From: Castor canadensis
Lineage: Eukaryota > Chordata > Mammalia > Rodentia > Castoridae
Direction of reading: 5' to 3'
Assembly (NCBI RefSeq): GCF_047511655.1
Contig: NC_133386.1
Span: forward strand, 171,513,146-171,577,145
Length of the DNA: 64,000 nucleotides
Part shown: piece by piece, positions 44,560 to 56,155 of the stretch
Layout: each line of letters begins with the position of its first letter
Numbering within the stretch: the first letter of the stretch is position 1
Position numbers and translations under genes: made by a program
Notes under the pieces: generated by a model
The model's database searches: none
What the model was told of the DNA's origin: nothing
Seen by the model: only the letters and a program-made list of their open reading frames with translations

Positions 44560-44750
44560 AAAGCCAGTCACTGCTCTAAATTGGTACATTATATCACAGA
44601 ATGCTTCAATCTTAATGTTCAAGTACCATTGTTATCCCCATTTTATACAGACAGTTGAGGCTCAGAGTGGCTAAGCAGCTTACCTGAGGCCACTTGGCCA
44701 CTTCCTTCAGAAGACCCAGGATTTGAATTTAGGTTTGTTCAATTCCGAAG
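44560..44750 (-). repeat. MIR SINE, antisense
   Basis: 'tatccccattttatacagac', 'agttgaggctcagagtggct', 'aagcagcttacctgaggcca' and 'cccaggatttgaatttaggt' give a strong antisense MIR. Confidence 0.9.
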
Positions 44751-44944
44751 CTCCTGTACATACTTACAAACCACTATACTTACTGCCTTGATAAGGTAAT
44801 TGTGGGTTGTTACTTGGTTGAATAGGAAGCCCATTGACAAGGAGTCGTCAACTAAGACCTTCAGCTTCTCATTCTGGCTGGACATCAGGCTCCTCTAAAG
44901 TGGGCAGAATGCAGCTTTCTAGGCCACCGCTTTAGGTGACGTCT

Positions 44945-45045
44945 CAGAGGGTCTGCAGCAGTCAGTGAGGCAGCTGTGCTTTGGTAAAACCCCCTGGTGA
45001 TTCTGATCCTGAGTCTGCAGGAACGAGGCTCAAAGGAACTGGCCA
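44945..45045. repeat. Possible hAT (MER5-like) fragment
   Basis: 'accccctggtgattctgatc', 'ctgagtctgcaggaacgagg' fits part of a MER5-type element (cctccaggtgattctgatgc). Confidence 0.5.
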
Positions 45046-45313
45046 CTTCTTACTCATTTAGGGCAGGAGGGCGCTGGTTTCTGAGAATGAAGGATCATTA
45101 ACTTTGAGGGAGCTTCCTGCAGGTGACCTTTGCCCTCTGTGAAAGTGTCGAGATTCAGATAAGGAAAAGAAAGAGTTGGCAACTTGAGGCTGGGCTCCAG
45201 GCTTAGCTCTGAGCCCAGTGGCAGGTGGAGGAGGGGTAGAGGAGTGAAGGTGACAAGTGTGGGATTAATTAAAGCATTAAGCAGTGAACCTTCTGGCTTT
45301 CTCAAGCCCAAGT

Positions 45314-45410
45314 CTGGGATTGAGGATGTGGTTCCTGGTAAATCACCTGCATAACAAGCACAAGGCCCTGAGTTCAAACCCCAGTACTGCCCAAATAAAC
45401 AAACAAAGCT
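45314..45410 (+). repeat. ID-type SINE
   Basis: 'tgggattgaggatgtggttc', 'aatcacctgcataacaagca', 'caaggccctgagttcaaacc' and an AAAC-type tail. The A-box side is diverged. Confidence 0.9.
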
Positions 45411-45534
45411 CAAGGGAGCTCTTGTCTCCTCCTAGTCTTATGTCCCCACCACATTCAAGTCTCATGTAGGGTTTTGTTTTATCTACACTTATCCTATTAG
45501 CTTCTTAGGTCTTTCTTTAAAAATGATTCACTAT

Positions 45535-45775
45535 TAAAGAATAAGTTCTACTGTTCTACAACATAGTAGGATGACTATAGTTCACGATTATTTATAAAGA
45601 ACCAGGAGAGAGGAATTTGAAGATTCCCCAAACCAAGAAATAATAGATGCTTGAGGTAATGCTTTGGTCAATACACACTATATACAGGTTTCAAACTATT
45701 AAGCTGTACTCCATAAATATGTACAATTATTATGTCAATAAAAAGAATTTGTGTTTCCAAAGCAACTATATCACT
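45535..45775 (+). mobile_element. L1 3' UTR fragment
   Basis: 'ctacaacatagtaggatgac', 'tatagttcacgattatttat', 'gaaataatagatgcttgagg', 'ccataaatatgtacaattat' and 'tatgtcaataaaaagaattt' follow the L1MA-like 3' UTR to its poly(A) signal. Confidence 0.82.
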
Positions 45776-46044
45776 ATCTCTAATGGTAAATATGCAGTAC
45801 TAGTCACACATGAAAATTAACTGTTAATAAACAGGACAGAATCCGACAACAGAATTAACTTCTTCCTGGGTCATGCAGCCTTGGCTCTTTGTGGAAATGA
45901 GATGTCCACACACAGACCTCCTTTGAAGCCTGTGAAGAGGGTTGAAAAAGAATTGGAAAAGGCACAGAGTTCTCACTCTGTAATTCAGTGTTATTCAATT
46001 CTAGGTCCACAAATCATCCAAAGCCACATCACTTAACAGCTGTA

Positions 46045-46205
46045 AATGTAAATACCACAGCATCAAAATGGAAGCTCCATGAGGACAGGGCTTTTTGTTT
46101 TGTTTTGTTTTAACTTTTCAACATCTGTGCGCTTACTGCTGTATTCCAGACCCTAGATGGGAGCCTGAAGTTCAGCAGGTGCTCACATATTTACTGAAGG
46201 TATGA
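46045..46205 (+). repeat. L2 3' end
   Basis: 'aaatggaagctccatgagga', 'cagggctttttgttttgttt', 'cttactgctgtattccagac', 'cagcaggtgctcacatattt' follow the L2 3' terminus. A TTTTG run (46089-46111) is an internal expansion. Confidence 0.82.
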
Positions 46206-47384
46206 CTGTGGAAAATATGGACCTGATTGTTTCACTCTTTTCTTCTCTCCACCCTGAGAGACTGAATATGAAGTAGGGAGTATTCAACTGACCAAAAAAT
46301 GTCTTGGTTCTTTGATTGAAATTCAGCTCTGTCCCAGCTTTGGCTTCTTCCTGATCCTTGGATGCACGTGTATCCGGCAGATCCACTGAGATCCTGGATG
46401 GGTAAGCACTTGAATGGGCAAGCACTTTGAAACTATAAAGCCTCTGCACAGAGAAAAAGTTGAGTTGATTGTAAGTAGCAGAAGAGATGTCCGATTGTGA
46501 CCCCGATGGCGTCATTCATGCTTATGGCTGCTGTGTGAGAGACCCTCCAAAGCCTGACTCTAGAACCTTTGCTTTGTCCTCTTCTAACAGAGAACTTGGA
46601 GATTCCCATTTCTCATGAGCAGTCACACTGGTGAGACCAGATCTGAGTTCTACCATGCATTGAGAAAGGTGACCCAGGAAGGTGACACCATTTTCTCTGT
46701 GTTTATTTTTAGTAGAACCATTATTACAACGCTACTAATATTAATAATAATATTATTCTTATAAGTACAAGGAAACACCCATTTGTCTTTGACTAAATCA
46801 GTCTTGCCTGAAGGCAGGGGAATGGATTCAATGACCTCTTGAGCCTGATCTCAGCCTTTTGGTTCTATTACCAACTTGTAAACTTTAACGTGTTCTGTTT
46901 TTATTCCCAAGAAGTTGTGGTTAGAACCTGCCACAAATATCTCACAGTATACCTCCCAATGGTCATTATCTTTCATAGCATGCCTTTTACTCAAGGCTGA
47001 AGATTTTCCAGGCTATGACAAGAGAAGGAAGCCAACAACCCAGGTGGGGACTATTTGGAGGAAAGGTTCCCAGAAGAAGCTGTGTGGATTGAGACTTGAA
47101 GCATGAGTAGCAGTGAGCCAGGGAAGGAGGAGTAATGTGCTCTGGGCATGTGTGGTAGCATGTGTTGTTGTTTGGTTTGCTCATTTGGGGTACTGCAATA
47201 TTGTAAAACATGTATGTAGTCCCATCTAGTTTCCTGGCATACAACTCTTGAAATCCCTGGGATCTCCAAAGTGATGTGTCTAAAAGATACTTATGCTAAT
47301 GAATTGACTGATGTCTGGCCACCTCTAAGTTCCTTGAGGATGGAGATTGGTAAATGGAAAAATCAACCCTGTGCTCACAGAGTT

Positions 47385-48205
47385 GGAACTCAGCCCTGCT
47401 CCCCACCTCTGGCTGGAAGTTGAGTTGATCATCACTAGCTAATGATTTAATCAATCATATGGAAGCAATGCAGCCTTCATAAACTCCCAAAAGGCCTGAA
47501 CTCAGGACTTTCTGGAAGGTGAGCTCATCTACATTCGGGGAGAGTAGCCGACCCCAACTTCACAAGAATGGAACCCTATATGCTAGGATCCTTCCAGACC
47601 CCACCCTATGTAACTCTTCATTGGGCTGTTCATGTGCATCCTTTAAAATGTATTTTATAATAAACTGGTAAAAATAAGTGAGCATTTCTCTGAGTTCTGT
47701 AAGCTTCTCTAGACGACTAATCAATCCTCAAGGAGGCAGTTTGGGACACCCTGAAGTATAGTTAATTGGTCAGAACCACAGGTTCTGGTAGCTCACACCT
47801 ACAATCCTAACTACGCAGCAGGCAGAGATCAGGAGGATGGTGGTTTGAAGACAGCCAAGACAAACAGTGTGCAAGACCCTATCTCAAAAATACTCAACAC
47901 AAAGAAGGGCTGGCAGAGTGGCTCAAGCGGTAGAGTGCCTGCCTAGCAAGCATGAGGTCCTGAATTCAAACCCCAGTACTACCAAAAAAGAAATTCCCTG
48001 GCGCTTATAATTGGCCTTGGAAGTGGGGGGCTGTTTTGTGGAACTGAGCCTTCAGCTTATGGGATCTGTTGCTATCTCCGGGTAGACAGTGTCAGAATAA
48101 TTAGAGGACATCCAGTTGGTGTCCACTGCTACATTGCTTGCTTGGTGTATGGGGACAATCCTACACACATTTGGGCACAAATGTGTTCTGTGTTATGAGT
48201 CTGAC
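47385..48205 (+). mobile_element. LTR-type retroelement split by a SINE
   Basis: Left part 47385-47780: 'gttggaactcagccctgctc', 'aatgatttaatcaatcatat', 'taactcttcattgggctgtt', 'tgtattttataataaactgg' and 'gagttctgtaagcttctcta'. Right part 47993-48205: 'ccttggaagtggggggctgt', 'gctatctccgggtagacagt', 'ggacatccagttggtgtcca', 'acacatttgggcacaaatgt'. These adjoin in a mammalian LTR consensus I recall, but I cannot fix its family. No coding region. Confidence 0.65.
47781..47992 (+). repeat. B1-ID composite SINE inside LTR
   Basis: B1 half 47781-47890 ('ggttctggtagctcacacct', 'agatcaggaggatggtggtt', 'gcaagaccctatctcaaaaa') then an ID half 47907-47982 with A box 'gagtggctcaagcggtagag', 'gcctgcctagcaagcatgag' and B box 'ttcaaaccccagtactacca', ending in poly(A). 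The best-preserved SINE of the window and the clearest lineage marker. Confidence 0.96.
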
Positions 48206-48512
48206 AAACTGTATGTTATTTTACACAGGCACTAAAAGGAGACAATATTGGGAAGGCAAGGTGATACATGGAGAGAAGGATGGAGAAATAGCAGATGCCA
48301 GGTTTCAAAGGGCCTTCTATAAATTATGTTATGAAGGGTGAGCTTTACTCAAGGAGCATGGGAGTCAGGGAATGGTGTTAAACAAACAGACTGACATAGG
48401 AAGGTCTCTGGGATCTCCTCTCCTCTTGTCTGTGGCTCTGGGGACAGCTTCTTAAGGACTGTTGGGCAGATGTTCATGAGATATACATAAGAAGAGAGTG
48501 GTCTGGTGTGGC

Positions 48513-48602
48513 TTTTTTTTTTCTTTTTCAGTGCTGGGGATTGAACCCAAGACCTCACACATGCTAGGCAATACTCTACCACTGAGTTCCATCCCCAGCC
48601 CT
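48513..48602 (-). repeat. ID-type SINE, antisense
   Basis: Poly(T), then 'cagtgctggggattgaaccc', 'aagacctcacacatgctagg', 'caatactctaccactgagtt'. One base or two missing in the middle. Confidence 0.94.
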
Positions 48603-49065
48603 AGATCTGTCTTCTCAATATTATTTTATGGTGCCAGATAGTACATAGCTTTTTTCTTCTCTTTTTTAAAAATTACTGCGACTTAAAGGGGTTTTAGTGT
48701 GATATTTCCATACATGTATATAATGTAGTTTGATCAAATTTGCCCCCTATTATTCTTTCTCATCCTTCCTCCCTCCCTTTTGAACAATTTTAATGATTTT
48801 CATTATTCTATTTCTATATATATTTATGAAGTACTTCAATCTTATTTGAACATTTTCCTATTGAATAATATACTAAAGTTCCCTTCAAGTTTTCATCATA
48901 TATTTTTGTGGCCCTATGGGGGAAGTGTCTAGAAATGGAGTGTTGAGCCGAAGGATATGAACATTTTACATGTTGATAGATATTAGCAAATTGCTCTCCA
49001 TAAAGATTATATAAATATGCCTTCCAATAAACAGAGTACCCATTTCCTAGACCTGAACCCCCATG
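48603..49065 (-). mobile_element. L1 fragments, antisense (rodent 3' end, then older ORF2)
   Basis: 48660-48790 repeats the lineage-specific L1 3' segment ('gatatttccatacatgtata', 'tagtttgatcaaatttgccc') also seen at 24830-25000. From about 48795 older antisense L1 follows ('aggatatgaacattttacat', 'tagatattagcaaattgctc', 'tccataaagattatataaat'). Probably a younger insertion beside or inside an older one. Confidence 0.7.
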
Positions 49066-49999
49066 AACGTTACTAGTTTTCTTGGTGAATTTAACACTAC
49101 GAACCCCTTCTCCCTCAGCTAGCAATGTGGACACTGACTAGCTTCATCTCACTGCTCTTTGTCTGGCAAACCCAGTCTTTTATGGAACCAGTAGACTGAG
49201 AAATAATTTCTTGATTAAATGATGGGAACCAGGCCCTGGGGTATTTGGAAAACTTGCCATGAGGGCTAAATGGAATATCTACAAATATAAAATTTAGAAG
49301 CAATGGAGTAGTTGCTTTAATTACTTGAAGCAAGTGGCATTATACCTGGCACAATAAGTGATTACTATTGATTTTGTTGGTATAGAAAGTTCTGGCACAC
49401 AGATCTTAGTTGTGTTTGAGGGCATAGCGGTGGGAGAGAAAAGGAAGATGTTACGAAGTTGAGGTGTTTTGAAAAGCATGTCTGTCCTTGTCAAGATCTG
49501 TCTGGACTCAGGTCCTGGTCATATGACCAGATGTTATAGGCCTTTGGTGTTACAAAATGCAAAACAACTGGTAACCAAATAGTATTTCCATGGAAAAAGC
49601 CAATGGCTTGTTGCTGTGTGCAGGTGAGATAGTGAGCACTCAGAAAGGGGAGGGCAACCAGAGTAGAGAGGGCAAGAAGAGGGCCTCAGCAGCTTCTGAA
49701 ATTTAGAACAAAGGAAAGTTCTAGAACCCAGTTATTGACAACACAGTTACCACCTATGACATGTCTGGGATGAAGGGATGAATTAGGAGCATGAGATTGG
49801 GGTTGGTCCCCAATTCAACTGGCTGCACTTGAAAAATCCCCATAAGCAAGGTTTGGAGTCAAGTCAAAATGACTGTGAGGAGATTAGATCAATGGAAATT
49901 GGGTAGAACTGATGGCTAAGTTCTGGGGAAAGAGGAGGCAGAACTCAAAATTACAGGATTAATAAGTAAAATAACCAAGAAAAATAGTCTTTTACATGT
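49066..49999. other. Unique noncoding sequence
   Basis: No gene recognised. A MIR 3'-end-like phrase 'cattatacctggcacaataa' at about 49340 is too short to call. Confidence 0.5.
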
Positions 50000-50160
50000 A
50001 TAATCTAATTTTGTCCCCATTCATAGCTCTCTAGAGTTAGTACTGTTAAGATCCCCACTTGAAAAAAAGGAAGCAGAAATCAATGAAGTCAAGTCACTCA
50101 ACCAAGGTCACAAAGCCACAAGTAGCTGATCTGGAACACAAACAGGCCTTTCTAGTTATA
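50000..50160 (-). repeat. MIR SINE, antisense, diverged
   Basis: 'cccacttgaaaaaaaggaag', 'aagtcactcaaccaaggtca', 'caaagccacaagtagctgat' fit the reversed MIR core. Confidence 0.7.
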
Positions 50161-50974
50161 AACAAAAATGCACTGTGTAGCTTCTACTTCAGCATGACTG
50201 GGTTTGACTTGAAGGTAGAGACTAGTATCCCAATTTGCTAGGATCAAAATGGAATGATTTTCACCCTGCTGCAAGATGACATGAAAACCCAGGACTTCCA
50301 TTGTTTAACTGACATTCTGTGATGTTTGGGTACATTTGTCTGTATCAGATGAGTCTATCACACTCCCACCTTATAACTCTTTTCCACCATTTTTTGAAGA
50401 TGTGGAGCCATTGAGGGCCAGCTCTGGGGGGTTCGGACATGGATGTATGCTGGAGGAAGGGCAAGGAGATCATGCAGTAGGACTTGGGGAGAGTCTTTAT
50501 CTTTTGTTTTTTAAAATCCTAGTTGGGTACCCAGTGCCCTGGTGGAGCCTCTAGACCTCCTGGAAGTCTTTGAGGTTGTGATTTATGATCTTATAAAGTA
50601 GACTGTCCTTGGCCTTCATGTCGCCATTCCAGCCTGTAATTATCTTTGCCACAAGTGGCTACCTGGCTTTGTTCTGCAGTTAGATGCGCCTTCCTTGGTC
50701 CCTCTGTGTTCCTGAGTCACTCTCAAGCTCACATGTGCTCAGCCAGCCTGGTGATTCACCTGCCATCACCTTGGAGGGCAGAGCAGGTCGGGAAGGAGGA
50801 GGCGCTGCCATCAGGAGAGCTCCTCTCTCTTCTTCCTAGGCACTGGTGAAGAACAGTGTCTGAGAACTGTGGAGCAGAGTATACTGCTGGAAGGGACTTA
50901 GGAGCTGGGCTTTGCTCACAGTGTCACCCCATCGAAAACTTTGCAGCCCAGGTTATCAGGGATAGTATGCACAG
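50161..50974. other. Unique noncoding sequence
   Basis: No gene or repeat recognised. Short ORFs only (up to 72 codons). Confidence 0.5.
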
Positions 50975-51195
50975 ATAAAGAGTTAGGTTCTCAGGTTAAG
51001 ACAACCTGGGTTTTAGACCTTGCTCTGCCAGTTAACTAGATGTACAACTAGCTCAATTTCCTAACCTCTCTGAGCCTTGATTTTCTTAAGTATAAAGTAA
51101 GGATAAAAATAGTAACTGCATCAGAGGGCTTTTCAAAGAATTTCATACAAACATGCAACTATAGTGCTGAGCAAACCTTAAGCACTCCATGAATG
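50975..51195 (+). repeat. MIR SINE, near complete
   Basis: 'gttctcaggttaagacaacc', 'tgggttttagaccttgctct', 'gccagttaactagatgtaca', 'cctaacctctctgagccttg', 'ttttcttaagtataaagtaa' and 'gctgagcaaaccttaagcac' run through the whole MIR. Confidence 0.93.
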
Positions 51196-51244
51196 GTGGT
51201 GGTGGAGGTGATGATGACAATGGCAACGATGAAGATGATGTTTC

Positions 51245-51365
51245 TTGGACCAACTTATACCCATTTTACAGATGGGAGAACTGCACCACATGTTGCCTGA
51301 GGTGACATAAGTAGTAAATAGTAGAGCTGGGGCAGGAACTCTTTCTGTGTAATACAGGAATTACT
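51245..51365 (-). repeat. MIR SINE, antisense
   Basis: 'acttatacccattttacaga', 'gttgcctgaggtgacataag' and 'tagtagagctggggcaggaa' fit MIR reversed. It lies 50 bp from a MIR in the other orientation, so the two could pair if transcribed. Confidence 0.82.
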
Positions 51366-51704
51366 CTCTATATTGGTCTGTTGTGGGCTGAAAAAAACAA
51401 TCTGCCCAAACTCTAATGGTAACGTTTGCTCAGATGGAGTCTATGTTTTCTGCTCAATCTGAAGCTGGAGTAACTTAATAAGATCATGTAAATATTAACT
51501 CAGGGTTCTGGGAAACCCAACTAAGTTTCAGGATAAGCCATCTCCCAGCAAGCAAGGGCTTGCCTGATAATTCCCCTTCCTTCCAAGACACTGATCAGAT
51601 TGCCCAGTGCATAGTAAAATACTGATTTCCTTCTATTTGGAGAGGAGAAAGCTGTCAGTCCCTGCTGAGGCTGGGGGAGAGGATGTTATTTGTGCATGAC
51701 CAGA

Positions 51705-51885
51705 TGCTCTGAGGTTAGGCAGAGCTCGTTTCCATCTGTCCTTCCCAGCAATAACTTGGAAAAGTTACCTAATGTCTCTCAGCTTCAATTTCTGCATCCT
51801 CAAAATGGGACATTATGATACTACTTTGTAGGGACTTTGTGAGGAGCAAATGAGAACAGGTAAATAAAATACTTAGTGGGTAAAA
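51705..51885 (+). repeat. MIR SINE
   Basis: 'ggaaaagttacctaatgtct', 'ctcagcttcaatttctgcat', 'cctcaaaatgggacattatg' and 'tagggactttgtgaggagca' follow MIR. Confidence 0.85.
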
Positions 51886-52174
51886 GTAATAATGCAGAGC
51901 AGGGGAGATTGAGGGTTTAGTTTACATCACTTGCAAGCAGTCTCTAGTTTTCTACCATTTAGAGACCCCAAGAAGACTATGTCTGTTGTGACCACTCGAT
52001 CCTTGGCATATCAGCCTCCAAAAGAGAGATGAGTGCTCAGCTGGCATTAACCAGCTCATAGGTTCTTTGATTCAGCTGGGACACTTACTTTTCATACTGC
52101 TTAGTCCATGTTCCAAAGTAATCAGTCACTGCAACCAATCATGGTGCACTAGTGACCCCCAAATACACATTATG

Positions 52175-52310
52175 TCTTTACTCCTAGCAGCAGTCCTTGA
52201 AGCGGTATTATTTTATTACCATTTGCAGATGAGAAATAGGGGCTCTGAGATGGTAGGTTATTACCCAAAGACACCTAGGTATCAGAGATCAGATTGGAGT
52301 TTGTGGTATG
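52175..52310 (-). repeat. MIR SINE, antisense, diverged
   Basis: 'tattaccatttgcagatgag', 'aaataggggctctgagatgg' and 'aggttattacccaaagacac' fit the reversed MIR. Confidence 0.7.
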
Positions 52311-53094
52311 CTGCTGGGTTGACCAACTTCTATGAGTTCCCTGGGAACATGGGGTTTCCTGGGATGTGGACCATCAGGTGACAAAATGGGGGAAAGACCA
52401 GGGTGAGTTGGCTACTTTCATGTAGCCTTCCTGACGAGGCTTACCAGGGACTCTGAGAAGGGATGGAAGTGAGAGAAGAGGTACAGAGAGAGAACAGCAG
52501 AGACAGCACTGTATGGTTTTTGCAAAGCCTCTTGGCTTCCCCCTCTTGTGTTTTCAGATGTCCTCCCCTTTCCTGCAGTTACCATGTTGCCTTCCATGGG
52601 TTTGACTCCCAGTGAGAATTGTCTATGCCTGAAGGTATCTTACCCTGAAGCTTGAGCAGAGCTCTCATGATACCAAGAGTAGCCACGTGTAACTGTGAAC
52701 TTGACCCCCTGACCCCTGTCTACCATGCACTAAGTTCATGACCTCTGGAAAGTCATGAAGCCCAATGGAGTCTTCATTCCAGTCATCTTGTCTGCATTTC
52801 ATGTCTGAAGGACATGGTGGGGTCTAATGAAAGATATGGAGAGATGCAGAGGAAACAATTTTAAAGCACAGTAAACTCATGGAGTCTGTGACTGTTGTTG
52901 CTGTTTCTACTCACCAGGGCCCCAGCTTCAGCGTTTCAACCTTGAAGTGATGCTATCAGATTAAATTCATGAGGATGGTTGGAATCCCCTGATATCTGGT
53001 GTAGTTATCTGAGTCTTTTCTGGGACAGTACCTGAAGGACATGAAGAAGACTTGTCCAGATCAGCCAGGTTGGCTGAAAAAAGCAGTGCCCCAA
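52311..53094. other. Unique noncoding sequence
   Basis: No gene or confident repeat seen. Confidence 0.5.
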
Positions 53095-53265
53095 AGCATC
53101 CTCACATGGCAGACCAGGAAACATACTATCACCTGCTTCATTAGAACTTATATTCCAGGATGGCAGAAATTATTCTTTTTCTCTCCTATGACTGAAGCCC
53201 CACTGCTTAGCATAGCTCCTGACGTGGTAGAAGTTCCATGAACATTTGATGAATGTTGAATGTTG
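53095..53265 (+). repeat. L2 3' end, diverged
   Basis: 'ctgcttagcatagctcctga' then 'gaagttccatgaacatttga' and 'tgaatgttgaatgttgaaca' match the L2 3' terminus with its TGAA-type tail. Confidence 0.6.
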
Positions 53266-53838
53266 AACAGTTCCAAGTCTAAAGGGTCTGGGGAGATACA
53301 GTTCAGCAGAAGGCACTTGGAGGATGAATGGAAGAATGGCTCTGGGTGATGGCTGGGGCGTCATCTTTACCTGGTCCAAGTGGTGGGATAAGCTGGGAGC
53401 AGAAAAGCACATGATGCTTGAATAGAGGTGACTTGGGTGCACCATGCCTGGGATGTGCCCTCTGAGGTAGGGTTGGAGACCAGCGGGTGGAGGTTTGTAG
53501 ATGTTGTTCCCTGAGGCAGTTTGGAGTGTCTTTAAGCCATTTCTACCCAAATTTCAATCATTTTATTGTTACCATTTTTGCTATGTCTCTGTAGTTGCCT
53601 GTATTATTTACGTAACGATTTTTCTTAAGTGGACTCACTCTTTTACTTTGTTTTCTTACCAAACCCACATAATTGTTCAAATAAAAATCACTGTTTGTAC
53701 TTAAAATCATCTTGTGTGCTGCCTGAGGAGGGTGTTCTTCCTTCTGAGAAACACAACTCCTGGAAATGGGGAACTGGAAAAGATTTTTTTGAATAAGGGA
53801 ATGATCTAGTTGCTTTTGATATGTGAGGAAGTACAGAA

Positions 53839-53840
<2 letters not shown>

Positions 53841-53872
<32 letters not shown>
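53841..53872. repeat. (TG)n microsatellite
   Basis: About 15 uninterrupted TG units. The flanking ORFs that read Cys-Val or His-Thr runs are translations of the repeat. Confidence 0.98.
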
Positions 53873-55929
53873 TAAAATTTGGATGCAATTGTGAGCAAAG
53901 TGGTAAGACATTTTGCCAAAATGAGTATGGGGGGCATTTCATAATCTCTGGGGTCACCATTATTATAAACCATGGAGGGAGAGACTGCTCTCTGGGCCTC
54001 CTTCTTTCTCTTTGTCACTTTAGTCACTTTCTCAACAGCTCTGTCCTGTGCTTGCTAACAGCTCTGAGGGACAGAGAGAAGGTGTATTTAGAGGAATGAC
54101 TAGGTCCACTTCAATGAGGCTGTGGGCTGTGCAGTGACCCATGGAGCACTGGATGCCTGGCAATTATGTCCCTACTAGCATGGTGCTATGCCTTTCCAGG
54201 CTTGTCTTACCTAGTTCTTCAAAGAATGTTACTCTTAGCCAAGACCCAAGTTCACAGAGCTCTGGCCCATCCCCTAACAAGCAGCATATTTTCCCTAGCT
54301 GTGTCTTCAGTCTCCAAGTTAAGGTGACCTGCCAAGCTAGAAAGAAAAATGGATTAGCAAAAATCAGGTATTTGCCAAGGGCATCCCTCCCCCATTATAA
54401 CCACACACAATTGTGAGATCTAAGATTAGACTCCCAGAGGTTTTCTGCCCTGGTGGTTCTGGAAACTCCTGGAGAACCACAGACCGATGAATCTAAGGAC
54501 CATGAACCTGGAGTAGACTTTGACATGATTTGAAATTGGTGGAAAAAAATCCATCAATATTGGATTTCCATGTTAATGAAAAAAGTCCATAGAAAGCTAG
54601 GCATTCCCTTCTCTTACGTTCACCCTGTCAGTGTGGCTCCTGTCCCCTCGCCTCCTTATCCCATTCTTTTCAGGAGACCAGAGCTCAACGACTTTGTGTT
54701 TTTCACAGTAAGGAAGTAAGCAGACTGGATTGGTGCCTTTCATAGCAGGGCTATCCTCCTAAGAGATTTTTTTCAGCTGCACTGACTCTGCAGATTTGGG
54801 TTTGGCTTGCAGAAGAGTTCCTTATTTCAGTTTTACTACACCCACCTACACAATACTTTTTGGTTCTCAGAATTTCAGAGCTATTTACCTCTAACCTTAA
54901 ATTAGGACTCTCATAAAATTTTCCTGGGGCACTGTCACGAAAGAAGCTAAGTCTCAGAATAGGACTATTTGGCCTGCAGTCCTTGTCCATAAAGAGAAAT
55001 TGACTAATTCCAAACCCTGAACTGATACGTGGGTGCTAAGAATGGGGGTGGGGAGAGAGAGGAGAAAAATCATAAATGTGCCATGATACAAGTGGGGAGA
55101 TTTCATCTGGGTTTCCCCCAAATATGAAATTATTCAGAAAGAATTCTAAGGGCTTCTTTCCTGACATTCCACTAATGTACAGGTGCATATGTTTTGCATG
55201 GACCGAATGGATAACTTATTTATGCAAATTACTTTTTTGCATAGTCCCAGTGGATGTGCTTGTCAACTCTTTGATATTGTTTTCAGGAGGTTTCTTTCTA
55301 GATGCAGTCTCTTTAAGGCATGAGCAGTACAGCGTTCATAATTTCTATCAGGTGGACATTTAGGGGTAGCAATGTGATTGGTTCCTTGAGACACTCTCAG
55401 TTGCCTGTGTAAGGAATGAGAATGGACTCCCATTGGGTAGTGATGCCCCACCATTCCCAACTGGGTTTCCCCAAGACCCTCAGTGTTCAGATTTAACTCC
55501 TTCATCCTCACAGCAGCTCTCTGCTCCGTTCCTTATTTTTGAATCCAGATGTCTGCGGACTTCTCACGTGGTATTTAGCCTGCTCATTGCTACTAAATCT
55601 CCTGAGTAGCAGGGTGACCTTTGTGTCAAAAGACCCTCATGACTTCCCAGGAAGGACCAAGTCACAACTTTTCCACTGGGTTTCCCCTCAATTTTTATTC
55701 TGAGCATTTAGCTTTTTAAATATTTGATATTGAATAGCAGTGAATGAAGACCGGCCTATACAATCTACACCAGTTTGCATATTTTATACTTTTTTTCTAC
55801 TTTCCAATCTCACTCAAACACATTTCCAGTTGTCCTCCTGAGCTGATCTTGATTTTCCATATCTATGTAAGATATTTACAACACAATCTCATCAAGCTGC
55901 TGAGCTTCTCTGTTCTGGAGAGGACTGAA
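53873..55929. other. Unique noncoding sequence
   Basis: No gene recognised. Short ORFs (up to 95 codons) on both strands, none with a domain. Repeat-poor. Confidence 0.5.
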
Positions 55930-56155
55930 GTTGAGAGATGTTGTGTTGGAATGACACTGGCAGGTCTAAGCTCTACTTTCTTGCTTTTCTGGGTGACCTT
56001 GGAAACATTACCTTATCAAGGCTTATGAGGCTCAGTTTCCTCATCTGTAAAGTGAAAATGGTAACAGCACCTTTCTGATGGAGTTTTGTGAGGTTTACAT
56101 GAGGTAATGCAAATTAAATTTCTAGTCCAGTGACTGGGACCACAGTAAACTTAAT
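55930..56155 (+). repeat. MIR SINE, near complete
   Basis: 'ctgggtgaccttggaaacat', 'gaggctcagtttcctcatct', 'gtaaagtgaaaatggtaaca', 'ttttgtgaggtttacatgag' and 'ccagtgactgggaccacagt' run through the MIR. Confidence 0.93.

Noticed and set aside
47907-47982. tRNA-like sequence with A and B boxes
   Set aside because: This is the ID half of a composite SINE; it is preceded by B1, has a poly(A) tail and cannot fold as a complete tRNA. The same applies to the other ID copies.
53503-53560. Possible start of an exon near 'ttgttccctgaggcagtttg'
   Set aside because: No matching acceptor or donor pair and no open frame with a known product.
53558-53960. Minus-strand ORFs of 90 and 117 codons with His-Thr repeats
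   Set aside because: The repeats are the (TG)n tract read on the other strand in two frames.
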